64,000 bases of DNA from positions 310,001 to 374,000 of the forward strand of contig JAHCKM010000003.1 of the NCBI GenBank assembly GCA_026125795.1, written 5' to 3'. The stretch comes from Burkholderiaceae bacterium (GTDB taxonomy: Bacteria > Pseudomonadota > Gammaproteobacteria > Burkholderiales > Burkholderiaceae_C). A program made the position numbers and the translations under genes. Below the pieces are notes generated by a model. It saw only the letters and a program-made list of their open reading frames with translations. It was not told where the DNA came from and did not search any database. Below are positions 7,178 through 18,665 of the stretch, piece after piece. Positions within the stretch are counted from its first letter, which is position 1. Each line of letters opens with the position of its first letter.

Positions 7178-10100
7178 ATGCTCGCCAAAGCCATCGAATG
7201 GTCGGGCAGGAATCCGTTCCTGGTCCTGCTCGCCACGCTGTTCGTCGTCATCGCCGGCGTCGTCGCCGTGGCGCGCACGCCGCTCGACGCGCTGCCCGAC
7301 CTGTCGGACGTGCAGGTCATCGTCTACACCGAATACCCCGGCCAGGCGCCGCAGGTGGTGGAAGACCAAGTCACCTATCCGCTGACCACCGCGATGCTCG
7401 CGGTGCCGAAGTCCAAGGTCGTGCGCGGCTTCTCGTTCTTCGGCGCGTCGTTCGTGTACGTCATCTTCGAGGATGGCACCGACATCTACTGGGCGCGCAG
7501 CCGGGTGCTGGAGTACTTGAACTTCGCGTCGAGCCGCCTGCCCAAGGGCGTGTCGCCCGCGCTCGGCCCCGATGCCACCGGTGTCGGCTGGGTCTACCAG
7601 TACGCGCTGCTGGCCAAGAACCGGACGCTGGCCGAGCTGCGCACGATCCAGGATTGGTACGTGCGCTACCAGCTCACCAAGGCGCAGGGCGTCTCGGAGG
7701 TGGCGTCGATCGGCGGCTTCGTGCAGACCTACCAGGTCACGGTCGATCCGCTGAAGCTGCGTACCTACGGCATACCGCTCATGAAGGTGGCGCAGGTGAT
7801 CCGTGATTCCAACCGCGACGTCGGTGGACGCGTGGTGGAGATGGCCGAGACCGAGTACATGGTGCGCGGCAGGGGCTACCTGCGCGGCCGGGCCGACATC
7901 GAGGCGTTGGTGCTCAAGAGCGAAGGCGGCACCGCGGTCACGATCGGCGATGTCGGTCGAGTCGAGCTGGCGCCGGACGAGCGCCGCGGGCTCACCGAGC
8001 TGAACGGCGAGGGCGAGGTCGTGTCGGGCATCGCGATGTCGCGCTACGGCCAGAACGCGCTGGAGGTGATCCACAACCTCAAGGCGCGGGCCTCCGAGAT
8101 CGCGGCCGGCTTGCCGGAAGGCGTGTCGATCCAAGCCGTCTACGACCGCTCCGACCTGATCCACCGCGCGATCGACACGCTCAAGCGAACTCTGATCGAA
8201 GAGAGCGTGATCGTGGCGGCGGTGTGTGTCGTGTTCCTGCTGCACGTGCGCTCGGCGCTGGTGGCGATCCTGATGCTGCCGGTGGGCGTGCTGATCGCGT
8301 TCATCGCGATGCGGCTGCTGGGCATGAACTCCAACCTGATGAGCCTGGGCGGCATCGCGATCGCCATCGGCGCGATGGTCGACGCGGCCATCGTGATGAT
8401 CGAGAACGCGCACAAGCACCTCGAGCGCCTGAAGCCCGATCACACGACGGGCGAGCGTGCGCAGACGATGCTCGAGGCGTGCAAGGAGGTCGGGCCGGCG
8501 CTGTTCTTCTCGCTGCTGATCATCACGGTGTCATTCCTGCCCGTGTTCACGCTGGAAGCCCAGGAAGGCAGGCTGTTCGCGCCGCTCGCCTACACCAAGA
8601 CCTTCGCGATGGCCGGTGCAGCCTTCCTCTCGGTGACGCTGGTGCCGGTGCTGATGATGCTGTTCATCCGCGGCAAGGTGATGCCGGAGGCCCGGAACCC
8701 CGTCAACCGGTTCCTCATCTGGGCCTACCGGCCAATCATCGCCTGGGTCATGCGCTGGAAGAAGACCACGGTCGCGCTGGCGGTGCTCGCGCTGGCGGTG
8801 TCGTACTACCCGGCCTCGAAGTTGGGCAGCGAGTTCATGCCGACGCTCAACGAAGGCACGCTGCTGTACATGCCGGCTTCGCTGCCCGGGATGTCGATCA
8901 CCAAGGCCGCCGAGGTGCTGCAGACGCAGGACAAGATCATCAAGAGCTTCCCCGAGGTGGAGTCGGTCTTCGGCAAGGCAGGCCGTGCCAACTCGGCCAC
9001 CGACCCAGCGCCGATCGAGATGTTCGAGACCGTGATCAACCTCAAGCCGCAGAGCGAGTGGCGGCCGGGCATGACGACCGACATGCTGATCGCCGAGATG
9101 GACAAGGCGCTGCAGTTCCCGGGGATCTCCAACGCCTGGACCATGCCGATCAAGGCTCGCATCGACATGCTGTCCACCGGCATCCGCACGCCGATCGGCA
9201 TCAAGGTGTTCGGCAAGGACCTGGGCGAGATGGAGAAGGTCGCCAAGGAGATCGAATCCGTCGTGAAGTCGGTGCCTGGCACCACGTCGGCGTTTGCCGA
9301 ACGGCTCACCGGCGGCAGCTACCTCAACATCGAGCCCGACCGCACAGCGCTGGCCCGCTACGGCCTGGCGGTGGGCGAACTGCTGGAGGTCATCGGCACC
9401 GCGCTCGGCGGCGAGATGGTCACCACCACGGTCGAGGGGCGCGAGCGCTTCGGCGTGACGGTGCGCTACCCGCGCGAGCTGCGCGCCAATCCGGAGCAGA
9501 TCGAGCGCGAGGTGCTGGTGCCGACGATGAACGGCGCAATGGTGCCGCTGGGCCAACTTGCGAAGGTGCGTGTCGCGCGCGGCGCGCCCGGCATCCGCAC
9601 CGAAAACGCGCTGCTGTCGGCCTACATCTTCGTTGACATCCGCGGCCGCGACATCGGCTCGTACGTGGCCGACGCGCGCAAGGCAGTGGCCGAGCAGGTG
9701 AAGTTCCCGCCCGGCTACTACATCACCTGGAGCGGCCAGTTCGAGTACATGGAGCGCGCGATCGAGAAGATGAAGATTGTCATCCCAGTGACCCTGCTGT
9801 CGATCTTCCTGCTGCTGTACCTCAACTTCAAGCGCGTGACGGAAACCGTGATCGTGATGCTGTCGGTGCCGTTCGCCCTGGTGGGTGGCGTGTGGCTGAT
9901 GTGGGCGCTGGACTACAACCTCTCGGTCGCGGTGGCCGTCGGCTTCATCGCACTGGCGGGCGTGGCGGCCGAGACCGGCGTCGTGATGCTGATCTACCTC
10001 GACCACGCCTGGGAGCACGTCAAGCAACGCTGCCGCAGCGAAGGCCGTCCCGCCGGCGCTGCCGACCTCTATGCCGCGGTGATGGAAGGCGCGGTCGAGC

Positions 10101-10363
10101 GCGTGCGGCCGAAGATGATGACCGTCGTGGCCATCATGGCCGGCCTGCTGCCGATCATGTGGGGCACGGGCACCGGCTCGGAGGTCATGAGCCGCATCGC
10201 GGCGCCGATGGTCGGCGGAATGATCTCTTCGACTTTGCTGACGCTCGGCGTGATCCCGGCCCTGTACGCACTCGTCAAGCAATGGGAAATGCGGCGCAGC
10301 CCGGGCGCCGTGACCGCGATGCCGCAGAGCGTGGCGGTGGCCACGCCGGCGACATCCGGCTGA
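7178..10363 (+). CDS. cusA: Heavy-metal RND efflux transporter, CusA family
   Basis: A 1061-residue inner-membrane RND pump of the heavy-metal-efflux branch, full length for the family. Signatures include PLDALPDLSDVQVIVYTE near the N-terminus, EDGTDIYWARSRV, GGRVVEMAETEYMVRG, and TM4 GAMVDAAIVMIENAHK, whose Asp lies in the proton relay region. C-terminal segments GVAAETGVVMLIYLDHAW and RPKMMTV are also typical. ATG at 7178 follows a GAGGG site and opens on the first TM helix. With the CusF-bearing adaptor upstream, the substrate is most likely Cu(I)/Ag(I), moved from periplasm or cytoplasm to the outside. Confidence 0.92.
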   Translation: MLAKAIEWSGRNPFLVLLATLFVVIAGVVAVARTPLDALPDLSDVQVIVYTEYPGQAPQVVEDQVTYPLTTAMLAVPKSKVVRGFSFFGASFVYVIFEDGTDIYWARSRVLEYLNFASSRLPKGVSPALGPDATGVGWVYQYALLAKNRTLAELRTIQDWYVRYQLTKAQGVSEVASIGGFVQTYQVTVDPLKLRTYGIPLMKVAQVIRDSNRDVGGRVVEMAETEYMVRGRGYLRGRADIEALVLKSEGGTAVTIGDVGRVELAPDERRGLTELNGEGEVVSGIAMSRYGQNALEVIHNLKARASEIAAGLPEGVSIQAVYDRSDLIHRAIDTLKRTLIEESVIVAAVCVVFLLHVRSALVAILMLPVGVLIAFIAMRLLGMNSNLMSLGGIAIAIGAMVDAAIVMIENAHKHLERLKPDHTTGERAQTMLEACKEVGPALFFSLLIITVSFLPVFTLEAQEGRLFAPLAYTKTFAMAGAAFLSVTLVPVLMMLFIRGKVMPEARNPVNRFLIWAYRPIIAWVMRWKKTTVALAVLALAVSYYPASKLGSEFMPTLNEGTLLYMPASLPGMSITKAAEVLQTQDKIIKSFPEVESVFGKAGRANSATDPAPIEMFETVINLKPQSEWRPGMTTDMLIAEMDKALQFPGISNAWTMPIKARIDMLSTGIRTPIGIKVFGKDLGEMEKVAKEIESVVKSVPGTTSAFAERLTGGSYLNIEPDRTALARYGLAVGELLEVIGTALGGEMVTTTVEGRERFGVTVRYPRELRANPEQIEREVLVPTMNGAMVPLGQLAKVRVARGAPGIRTENALLSAYIFVDIRGRDIGSYVADARKAVAEQVKFPPGYYITWSGQFEYMERAIEKMKIVIPVTLLSIFLLLYLNFKRVTETVIVMLSVPFALVGGVWLMWALDYNLSVAVAVGFIALAGVAAETGVVMLIYLDHAWEHVKQRCRSEGRPAGAADLYAAVMEGAVERVRPKMMTVVAIMAGLLPIMWGTGTGSEVMSRIAAPMVGGMISSTLLTLGVIPALYALVKQWEMRRSPGAVTAMPQSVAVATPATSG

Positions 10364-10403
10364 ATCGCGGGCATCTGGAAGCTCGTTGATCCTGGAGGAC
10401 ACC

Positions 10404-10775
10404 ATGAGAGCGAATTCCCAACTGCTGCGCCGACTCGCTTCATTCCTGCTCATTGGCACCGTGCTGGCCGGCTGCGCCTCGGTCCCCGACGAGATGCCGT
10501 CGCAACTGCTGCAGAAGATCGAGTCCGCAGGCACGCGCTCGGACCACGAGAGGCTGGCCGTGTACTACGAGAACCGGGGCGCTGCGGCCCGTGATATCGC
10601 AGCCCGCCATCGCCGACTGGCCGCGACGTATCAAGCGACGCTCGCGAACAGCCCAATCGGTGCGGATGCCGTTGCCCACTGCCTTGCGATTGCCCGCCAG
10701 CAGGAAAGCATCGCCTCGGAGTACGAGGGTTTGGCCGAAGGCCATCAAGCCGTGGCTAATGAGACCAAGCGCTGA
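10404..10775 (+). CDS. Small lipoprotein, tandem paralogue 1
   Basis: A 123-residue lipoprotein with lipobox LAGC (FLLIGTVLAGCAS). The mature part is one helical domain containing QKIESAGTRSDHERLA, YYENRGAAARD and AARHRRLAATYQ. Three neighbours in tandem and a fourth copy at 57936 share the pattern KIE-A-TR-DH--LA--Y----AAA---A--H. I do not recognise a named family. A GGAGG site precedes the ATG. Position directly behind cusA suggests co-expression with the pump. It is the most divergent of the three tandem copies. Confidence 0.75.
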   Translation: MRANSQLLRRLASFLLIGTVLAGCASVPDEMPSQLLQKIESAGTRSDHERLAVYYENRGAAARDIAARHRRLAATYQATLANSPIGADAVAHCLAIARQQESIASEYEGLAEGHQAVANETKR

Positions 10776-10814
10776 CGGGAGCGAAGCGCGTTCCATCAAC
10801 ACTGGAGATCGATC

Positions 10815-11186
10815 ATGACTTCGACACCGATTCCTGCGCGGCGAATCGCCTCGCTGCTGCTGTTGGGCGCCGTGTTGGCTGGTTGCTCCACCGGGCCGAC
10901 TAGCCCTTCGCCGGAGTTGGTGCAGAAGATCGAGTCTGCGCGCACGCGTGACGACCATTTCGCTCTGGCGACCCACTTCGACCAACAGGCCGCGGCGGCT
11001 CGCGCAATGGCGGTCGAGCACAACAAGATGGCCAAGAGCTACCAGGCAATGCGCGTGGACCCGCGAGCCGTGGGAAGGATGCCCGAGCACTGCGCCGCCA
11101 TCGCTCGCACCCAGGAAGGTATCGCAATGGAATACGACGCCGTGGCGTCGGTCCACCGGCAAATGGCGGAACAGGCACGCCCGTGA
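10815..11186 (+). CDS. Small lipoprotein, tandem paralogue 2
   Basis: A 123-residue lipoprotein with lipobox LAGC (SLLLLGAVLAGCST). The mature domain carries VQKIESARTRDDHFALA, FDQQAAAARAMAVEHNKMAKSYQ and a C-terminal IAMEYDAVASVH-QMAE segment. It is closest to the next gene. The leader sequences just before the two ATGs are also alike (TTC[C]ATCAACA[C/T]TGGAGA), so the duplication included the translation signal. It is probably anchored to the periplasmic side of an envelope membrane. No enzymatic motif is visible. Confidence 0.75.
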   Translation: MTSTPIPARRIASLLLLGAVLAGCSTGPTSPSPELVQKIESARTRDDHFALATHFDQQAAAARAMAVEHNKMAKSYQAMRVDPRAVGRMPEHCAAIARTQEGIAMEYDAVASVHRQMAEQARP

Positions 11187-11280
11187 GTGCGCCATGACGT
11201 CAATGCGCCAGCGTCAGCCACAGGCGGGGCTCTACGGAGCCTCGCAAATTGCCGCACTTCATCAACATTGGAGAACCGCT

Positions 11281-11652
11281 ATGAACTCGAAACTCGCATC
11301 CACACGGCGAATCATTTCGCTGCTGCTGTTGGGCGCCGTGCTGGCCGGTTGCGCCACCGGGCCGAGCAGCCCTTCGCCGGAGCTGCTGCGGAAGATCGAG
11401 TCTGCGCAAACGCGCAGCGACCACGACGCGCTGGCCACGTACTACGACCAGCAAGCGGCGGCAGCGCGCGCCCTTGCTGCCGAACATCGCAAGATGGCTC
11501 AGAGCTACCAGGGGATGTTCGCTGGTGGAAGAGGGGGTGCGAGCATGCCCTCGCACTGCAACGCGATCGTCCGCAGCCAGGAGGGCATCGCGGTCGAGTA
11601 CGAAGCAATGGCTGCGGGCCACAGGAAGTTGGCCGAGCACGCCAAGCCGTGA
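11281..11652 (+). CDS. Small lipoprotein, tandem paralogue 3
   Basis: A 123-residue lipoprotein with lipobox LAGC (SLLLLGAVLAGCAT), followed by LRKIESAQTRSDHDALA, YYDQQAAAARALAAEHRKMAQSYQ and IAVEYEAMAAGHRKLAEH. It is the third member of a tandem array and nearly collinear with the second throughout. Two Cys-free helices with regularly spaced Ala, His and Arg suggest a helical hairpin. TGGAG a few bases upstream supports the ATG at 11281. Function unknown; the setting between the Cu pump and DUF411 hints at metal or envelope stress. Confidence 0.75.
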   Translation: MNSKLASTRRIISLLLLGAVLAGCATGPSSPSPELLRKIESAQTRSDHDALATYYDQQAAAARALAAEHRKMAQSYQGMFAGGRGGASMPSHCNAIVRSQEGIAVEYEAMAAGHRKLAEHAKP

Positions 11653-11673
11653 GCACGACGGCGGGAGTACGCG

Positions 11674-12129
11674 ATGAACCGGCGTTATCTGCTGGCTGCC
11701 ACCGTGGGGGTAACCACGCTTCTGGCGCTTCCTTTCCTCGCCGTGGTCCACGCGACTGAGGTCCATGTCTTCAAGGCCCGCACTTGTGGTTGCTGCGGCG
11801 CATGGGTCCGCCACTTGAGGGCAGCCGGCTTCGAGGTCCATGTGACCGATGTCGACGACACGGCGACCGAACGCAAGCGACTGGGCATGCCCGAGCAGTT
11901 CGCTTCCTGCCATACCGCGGCGGTCGATGGCTACGTGCTCGAGGGGCACGTGCCAGCCGTCGAGGTGAAACGGCTTCTGGCGTCGCGAGTCAAGGCCATC
12001 GGCCTGGCTGTCCCGCGCATGCCGGTCGGCTCGCCGGGTATGGAGGTGGGCGCCCGCAGGGATCCGTACGAGGTGCTGCTCGTCGACGCCTCCGGGCAAG
12101 CGAGCGTCTTTGCGACTTATCCGAAGTGA
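11674..12129 (+). CDS. DUF411 metal-associated exported protein
   Basis: A 151-residue protein with an N-terminal signal/anchor (YLLAATVGVTTLLALPFLAVVHA) and the DUF411 core: a CGCC motif (KARTCGCCGAWV), F-V-DVDD, a conserved SCHTA and a GHVPA segment. DUF411 proteins are found with copper-resistance operons and resemble thioredoxin-fold metal-binding proteins, but a reaction has not been established to my knowledge. The gene closes the copper module, 21 bp behind the last lipoprotein and with a GGGAG site, so it is probably in the same unit. Confidence 0.85.
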   Translation: MNRRYLLAATVGVTTLLALPFLAVVHATEVHVFKARTCGCCGAWVRHLRAAGFEVHVTDVDDTATERKRLGMPEQFASCHTAAVDGYVLEGHVPAVEVKRLLASRVKAIGLAVPRMPVGSPGMEVGARRDPYEVLLVDASGQASVFATYPK

Positions 12130-12215
12130 GTGCCATGAACTCGGTTCGTGTCGCGGGGAAGTCGCAACTGTCCTTGGGTCCATCCAACTTTCCTATGTCC
12201 GAAAGGAGAAGCCCG

Positions 12216-13118
12216 ATGAGTCCGCCCAAAGTTCTCGCGCTTGTCCTGGCAGGAGGCAATGGAACGCGGCTGCATCCGCTGACCGCCGAGGACGCCAAGC
12301 CCGCATTGCACTTCGCCGCGGGTCACCGGATCGTCGATTTCGTGCTCAGCAACCTGGTCAACTCCGGCATCTCTTCGATCTACGTCCTGGCGCAATACAA
12401 GCCGCGCTCCCTCGTCGAGCACATCCGTACCGCGTGGGCACCCTGGCAGGACGCAGAGGGTGTCATCGAGGTCGTGCTTCCTGCAGCGGACCGCGAGACC
12501 GGGGCATTCAAAGGCACCTCGGACGCCGTCTACCAGAATCTCCACCTGATCCAGCGCCATCGGCCCGATCTGGTGGCGATATTCGCGGCCGATCACGTCT
12601 ATCGCATGGACGTGCGGCAGATGGCCCGCTTCCATCAGGAAACCGACGCAGAGATCAGCATCGCGGCCGTGCCGGTCCCGATCGAAGAAGCAACCCAGTT
12701 CGGGATCATCGCTGCGGCCCGCGATGGCCGCGTCGAAGAGTTCCAGGAGAAGCCCTTGCGCGCGGCGCCGATGCCGGCCGACCCGAGCCGCGCGTATGCG
12801 TCGATGGGCAACTACCTGTTCAACGCGCGCGTGCTCACGACGCTGCTGGAGGAGGCCAACCAGCGCGCCGACACGGATTTCGGCAGGCACATCCTGCCGC
12901 GCCTTGCAGGCAGGCGCCGTGTCTTCGCCTACGACTTCGCGAGCAACACGATCCCCGGCCTGCAGCCGTACGAGGAGCGTGGCTACTGGCGTGACGTGGG
13001 CACGCTCGCTGCCTACCAGGCCGCACAGCGTGACGTCCTCGATCCGCGGCCACGCTTCAGTCTCGAGAACCCGGAATGGCCGATCCGGGGTGCCGGCTGC
13101 TGCGAGCGAAATCACTGA
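12216..13118 (+). CDS. glgC: Short GlgC-like ADP-glucose pyrophosphorylase lacking the C-terminal helix domain
   Basis: A 300-residue nucleotidyltransferase. VLALVLAGGNGTRLHPLT is the substrate-binding Gly-rich loop (residues 7-24). AKPAL, FVLSNLVNSGI, GTSDAVYQN, ADHVYRMD and the EEFQEKP motif are all as in GlgC, which makes ADP-glucose from glucose-1-phosphate and ATP. Ordinary GlgC is about 420 residues with a left-handed beta-helix domain for oligomerisation and allostery. This one stops just after the catalytic part (SLENPEWPIRG). AGGAG precedes the ATG at 12216. It is followed after 12 bp by a glucan phosphorylase. It may be unregulated, or part of a short subfamily. Confidence 0.8.
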   Translation: MSPPKVLALVLAGGNGTRLHPLTAEDAKPALHFAAGHRIVDFVLSNLVNSGISSIYVLAQYKPRSLVEHIRTAWAPWQDAEGVIEVVLPAADRETGAFKGTSDAVYQNLHLIQRHRPDLVAIFAADHVYRMDVRQMARFHQETDAEISIAAVPVPIEEATQFGIIAAARDGRVEEFQEKPLRAAPMPADPSRAYASMGNYLFNARVLTTLLEEANQRADTDFGRHILPRLAGRRRVFAYDFASNTIPGLQPYEERGYWRDVGTLAAYQAAQRDVLDPRPRFSLENPEWPIRGAGCCERNH

Positions 13119-13130
13119 ACGGCTGTTGCG

Positions 13131-16681
<3,551 letters not shown>

Positions 16682-16685
<4 letters not shown>

Positions 16686-16954
16686 AGGACGTCGAACGGC
16701 TCAAGCGCAGCCTTGAAGCGCAGGCGCGGCGCATCGCGCAGGCCGACCGCGACCGGCCCACGCTGCTCGCGCAGACCGTCTTCCTCGGCACGCTGGGCCT
16801 GCTGTTCGTGGTGCCGCTAGTGGTCGGCGTCTACGTCGGGCACTGGTTCGACGGGCACCAGCCGGGCTACTCGGTGCGCGGGACCATGAGCGGCCTCGCG
16901 CTGGGGCTGCTGGTGGGCTGCATCAACGTCTACCTGTACATCCGAGCGCACTAG
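16682..16954 (+). CDS. atpQ: N-type ATPase membrane protein AtpQ
   Basis: A 90-residue protein with a charged N-terminus (KDVERLKRSLEAQARRI) and two membrane helices (FLGTLGLLFVVPLVVGVYVGHWFD and GTMSGLALGLLVGCINVYLYI). This is the AtpI-like ATPase_gene1 family that N-ATPase operons carry as atpQ, thought to help c-ring assembly or Mg/ion supply. ATG at 16682 is preferred because AGGAG lies 8 bp upstream; a GTG at 16673 is the alternative. In N-ATPase operons atpR normally follows. Here the stop is directly abutted by the a-subunit ATG, so atpR is absent at this place. Confidence 0.8.
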
Positions 16955-17638
16955 ATGGGCAAACCCGAACTGCTCGAATGGCTGGCCTTCCAGATCGGCC
17001 CGCTGCGCATCGGTCCCACGGTGCTGACCACCTGGCTGCTGATGGCGCTGATGGTCGCGCCGGCCTTTGCCGTCACGCGGCGCCTGAGCGTCACGGCTCC
17101 CTCGCGTGCGCAGGCGGCGCTCGAGGGCATCGTGCTGGCACTGCAAGGCGCCATCAACGACGCGGCACCAGGGCAGTCGGCGCGGCTGCTGCCCTTCATC
17201 GGCACGCTGTGGCTGTTTATCGGCGCAGCCAATCTGCTGGGGCTCGTGCCGGGACTGCGTGCGCCCACCGGCGAGCTCTCGGTGACCGTCGCGCTGGCGC
17301 TGATGGTGTTCGCCGCGGTGCACTGGTTCGCGATCCGCACCGACGGCCTGCGCGCCCATCTGCGCCACTACCTCGAGCCCAACCCCGTGCTGCTGCCGTT
17401 TCACCTGCTCGGCGAGATCACGCGCACGCTGGCCATGGCGGTGCGGCTGTTCGGCAACCTGCTGAGCCTGGAGATGGCGGCGCTGCTGGTGCTGCTGGTG
17501 GCCGGCTTCCTGGCGCCGGTGCCGCTGCTGGCGCTGCACATCGTCGAGGCACTGGTGCAGGCCTACATCTTCGGCACGCTGGCGCTCGTGTACATCGCCG
17601 GCGCGCTGCAATCGCATGAAATGCAAAAGAAGGAGTGA
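16955..17638 (+). CDS. atpB: N-type ATPase subunit a
   Basis: A 227-residue integral membrane stator subunit with about five TM helices. The essential arginine lies in ITRTLAMAVRLFGNLLS, the helix that faces the c-ring and separates the two half-channels. GLVPGLRAPTGELSVTVALAL is also conserved for subunit a. It begins at the base after the AtpQ stop. The stop (17636-17638) sits directly against the ribosome binding site for the c subunit (AGGAG at 17631-17635). It forms the ion path with c. Confidence 0.9.
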   Translation: MGKPELLEWLAFQIGPLRIGPTVLTTWLLMALMVAPAFAVTRRLSVTAPSRAQAALEGIVLALQGAINDAAPGQSARLLPFIGTLWLFIGAANLLGLVPGLRAPTGELSVTVALALMVFAAVHWFAIRTDGLRAHLRHYLEPNPVLLPFHLLGEITRTLAMAVRLFGNLLSLEMAALLVLLVAGFLAPVPLLALHIVEALVQAYIFGTLALVYIAGALQSHEMQKKE

Positions 17639-17641
17639 CCC

Positions 17642-17908
17642 TTGGACAAGATGAACTGGATCGTGCTGCTCTCCACCGGTGGGGCCCTGCTGGCCATCGC
17701 CATCGGCGTGTTCTTTCCCGCCTTGGCGATGGGGCGCGCGATCGCGCAAGCGCTCGACGCGCTGGCGCGCCAGCCCGAGGCGGAGAAGTCGATCACGCGC
17801 ACGCTGTTCATCGGCCTGGCGATGATCGAGTCGCTGGCGATCTACGTGCTGGTGGTGGTACTGATCGTGCTGTTCCGCAACCCGCTGATCGAACTGCTGC
17901 TCAAGTAG
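17642..17908 (+). CDS. atpE: N-type ATPase rotor subunit c
   Basis: An 88-residue hairpin of two TM helices. The loop has the family motif ARQPEA (residues 41-46). The ion-binding helix reads GLAMIESLAIYVLV, with a carboxylate followed by Ser and a Tyr five residues on, the E-S-Y arrangement seen in Na+-binding c subunits. On helix 1 the position equivalent to the Na+-ligand Gln appears to be Pro (FFPALAMGR), and the hairpin is about four residues longer. Ion choice is therefore open: a related Burkholderia N-ATPase ring has been reported to be H+ specific. TTG at 17642 fits AGGAG best; ATG at 17651 is possible. Confidence 0.9.
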   Translation: MDKMNWIVLLSTGGALLAIAIGVFFPALAMGRAIAQALDALARQPEAEKSITRTLFIGLAMIESLAIYVLVVVLIVLFRNPLIELLLK

Positions 17909-17915
17909 GTGTGCC

Positions 17916-18665
17916 GTGGGTTTCGATACGACGACCTTCGTGCTGGAAGTGCTGAACTTCCTGGTGCTGGTGTGGCTGCTGCAGCGCTTCTTCTACCGGC
18001 CGGTGTTGGCGGTGATCGAACGGCGCCGCGCCGACGAGGCGGCGGTCATCGCCCGCGCGCAGGCGCTGCGCGACGAAGCCGCGGGGCTGAAGACCGAGTA
18101 CGAGGCGCGGCTGGCGCGCGCCACCGAGGACCGCGAGCGGGCGCTCGCCGAACTGGACGCCGAGATGGCCCGCGAGCGGGCGCGGCGCCTGGCGGCGGTC
18201 GACGCGGAGATGAACGCCGAGCGCGAGCGCAGACAGACGTTGGAGGCGCGCGAACGCGGCGAGCGCGACGCCGAGCGCGAACGCCGGGCGATCGGCCTGG
18301 CCGCTCGCTTCGCGACCCGCTTGCTCGCGCGCGCGGCGAGCCCGGAGCTGGAAGGCAAGCTGATCGAGCTGGCACAGGCCGACCTGCAGGCGGTCGGAGC
18401 CGATCAGCGCGCCGCGCTGCAGGCCGCGCTCGGCAACTCTGGCCACCGCGTCAGGGTGCAGACCGCCTACCCGCTCGGCCCGAGCGGGCGGGCCGCGTTG
18501 TCGGCCGTGTTGCGTGACCTGGCAGGGCAACCCCTGGCCCCCGAATTCGCCGAGGAGCCGAGCCTCGAGGCCGGGGTGTGCATCACCGCCGGCCCGTGGG
18601 AGCTGAAGGCCAGCCTGCGCGACGAGCTCGAGTTCTTCCATGCCGCCGCCGATCATGACCACTGA
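17916..18665 (+). CDS. atpF: N-type ATPase subunit b with a delta-like C-terminal part
   Basis: A 249-residue protein, much longer than the usual 156-residue b. Residues 1-30 form the membrane helix ([25 protein letters not shown]). A long Arg/Glu/Ala coiled coil runs to about residue 150. The last 100 residues are globular and end [25 protein letters not shown], which resembles the end of the delta/OSCP subunit (IGG-RVRVGD-V-DGSV---L). No separate atpH is present in the cluster, so this protein probably serves as both stalk and delta. GTG at 17916 is assigned. Confidence 0.85.
   Translation: MGFDTTTFVLEVLNFLVLVWLLQRFFYRPVLAVIERRRADEAAVIARAQALRDEAAGLKTEYEARLARATEDRERALAELDAEMARERARRLAAVDAEMNAERERRQTLEARERGERDAERERRAIGLAARFATRLLARAASPELEGKLIELAQADLQAVGADQRAALQAALGNSGHRVRVQTAYPLGPSGRAALSAVLRDLAGQPLAPEFAEEPSLEAGVCITAGPWELKASLRDELEFFHAAADHDH

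Noticed and set aside
17642..17908. Calling the ATPase Na+-specific
   Set aside because: Helix 2 suggests Na+ but the helix 1 ligand position appears to be Pro, and a related ring is reported to be H+ specific; ion choice left open.
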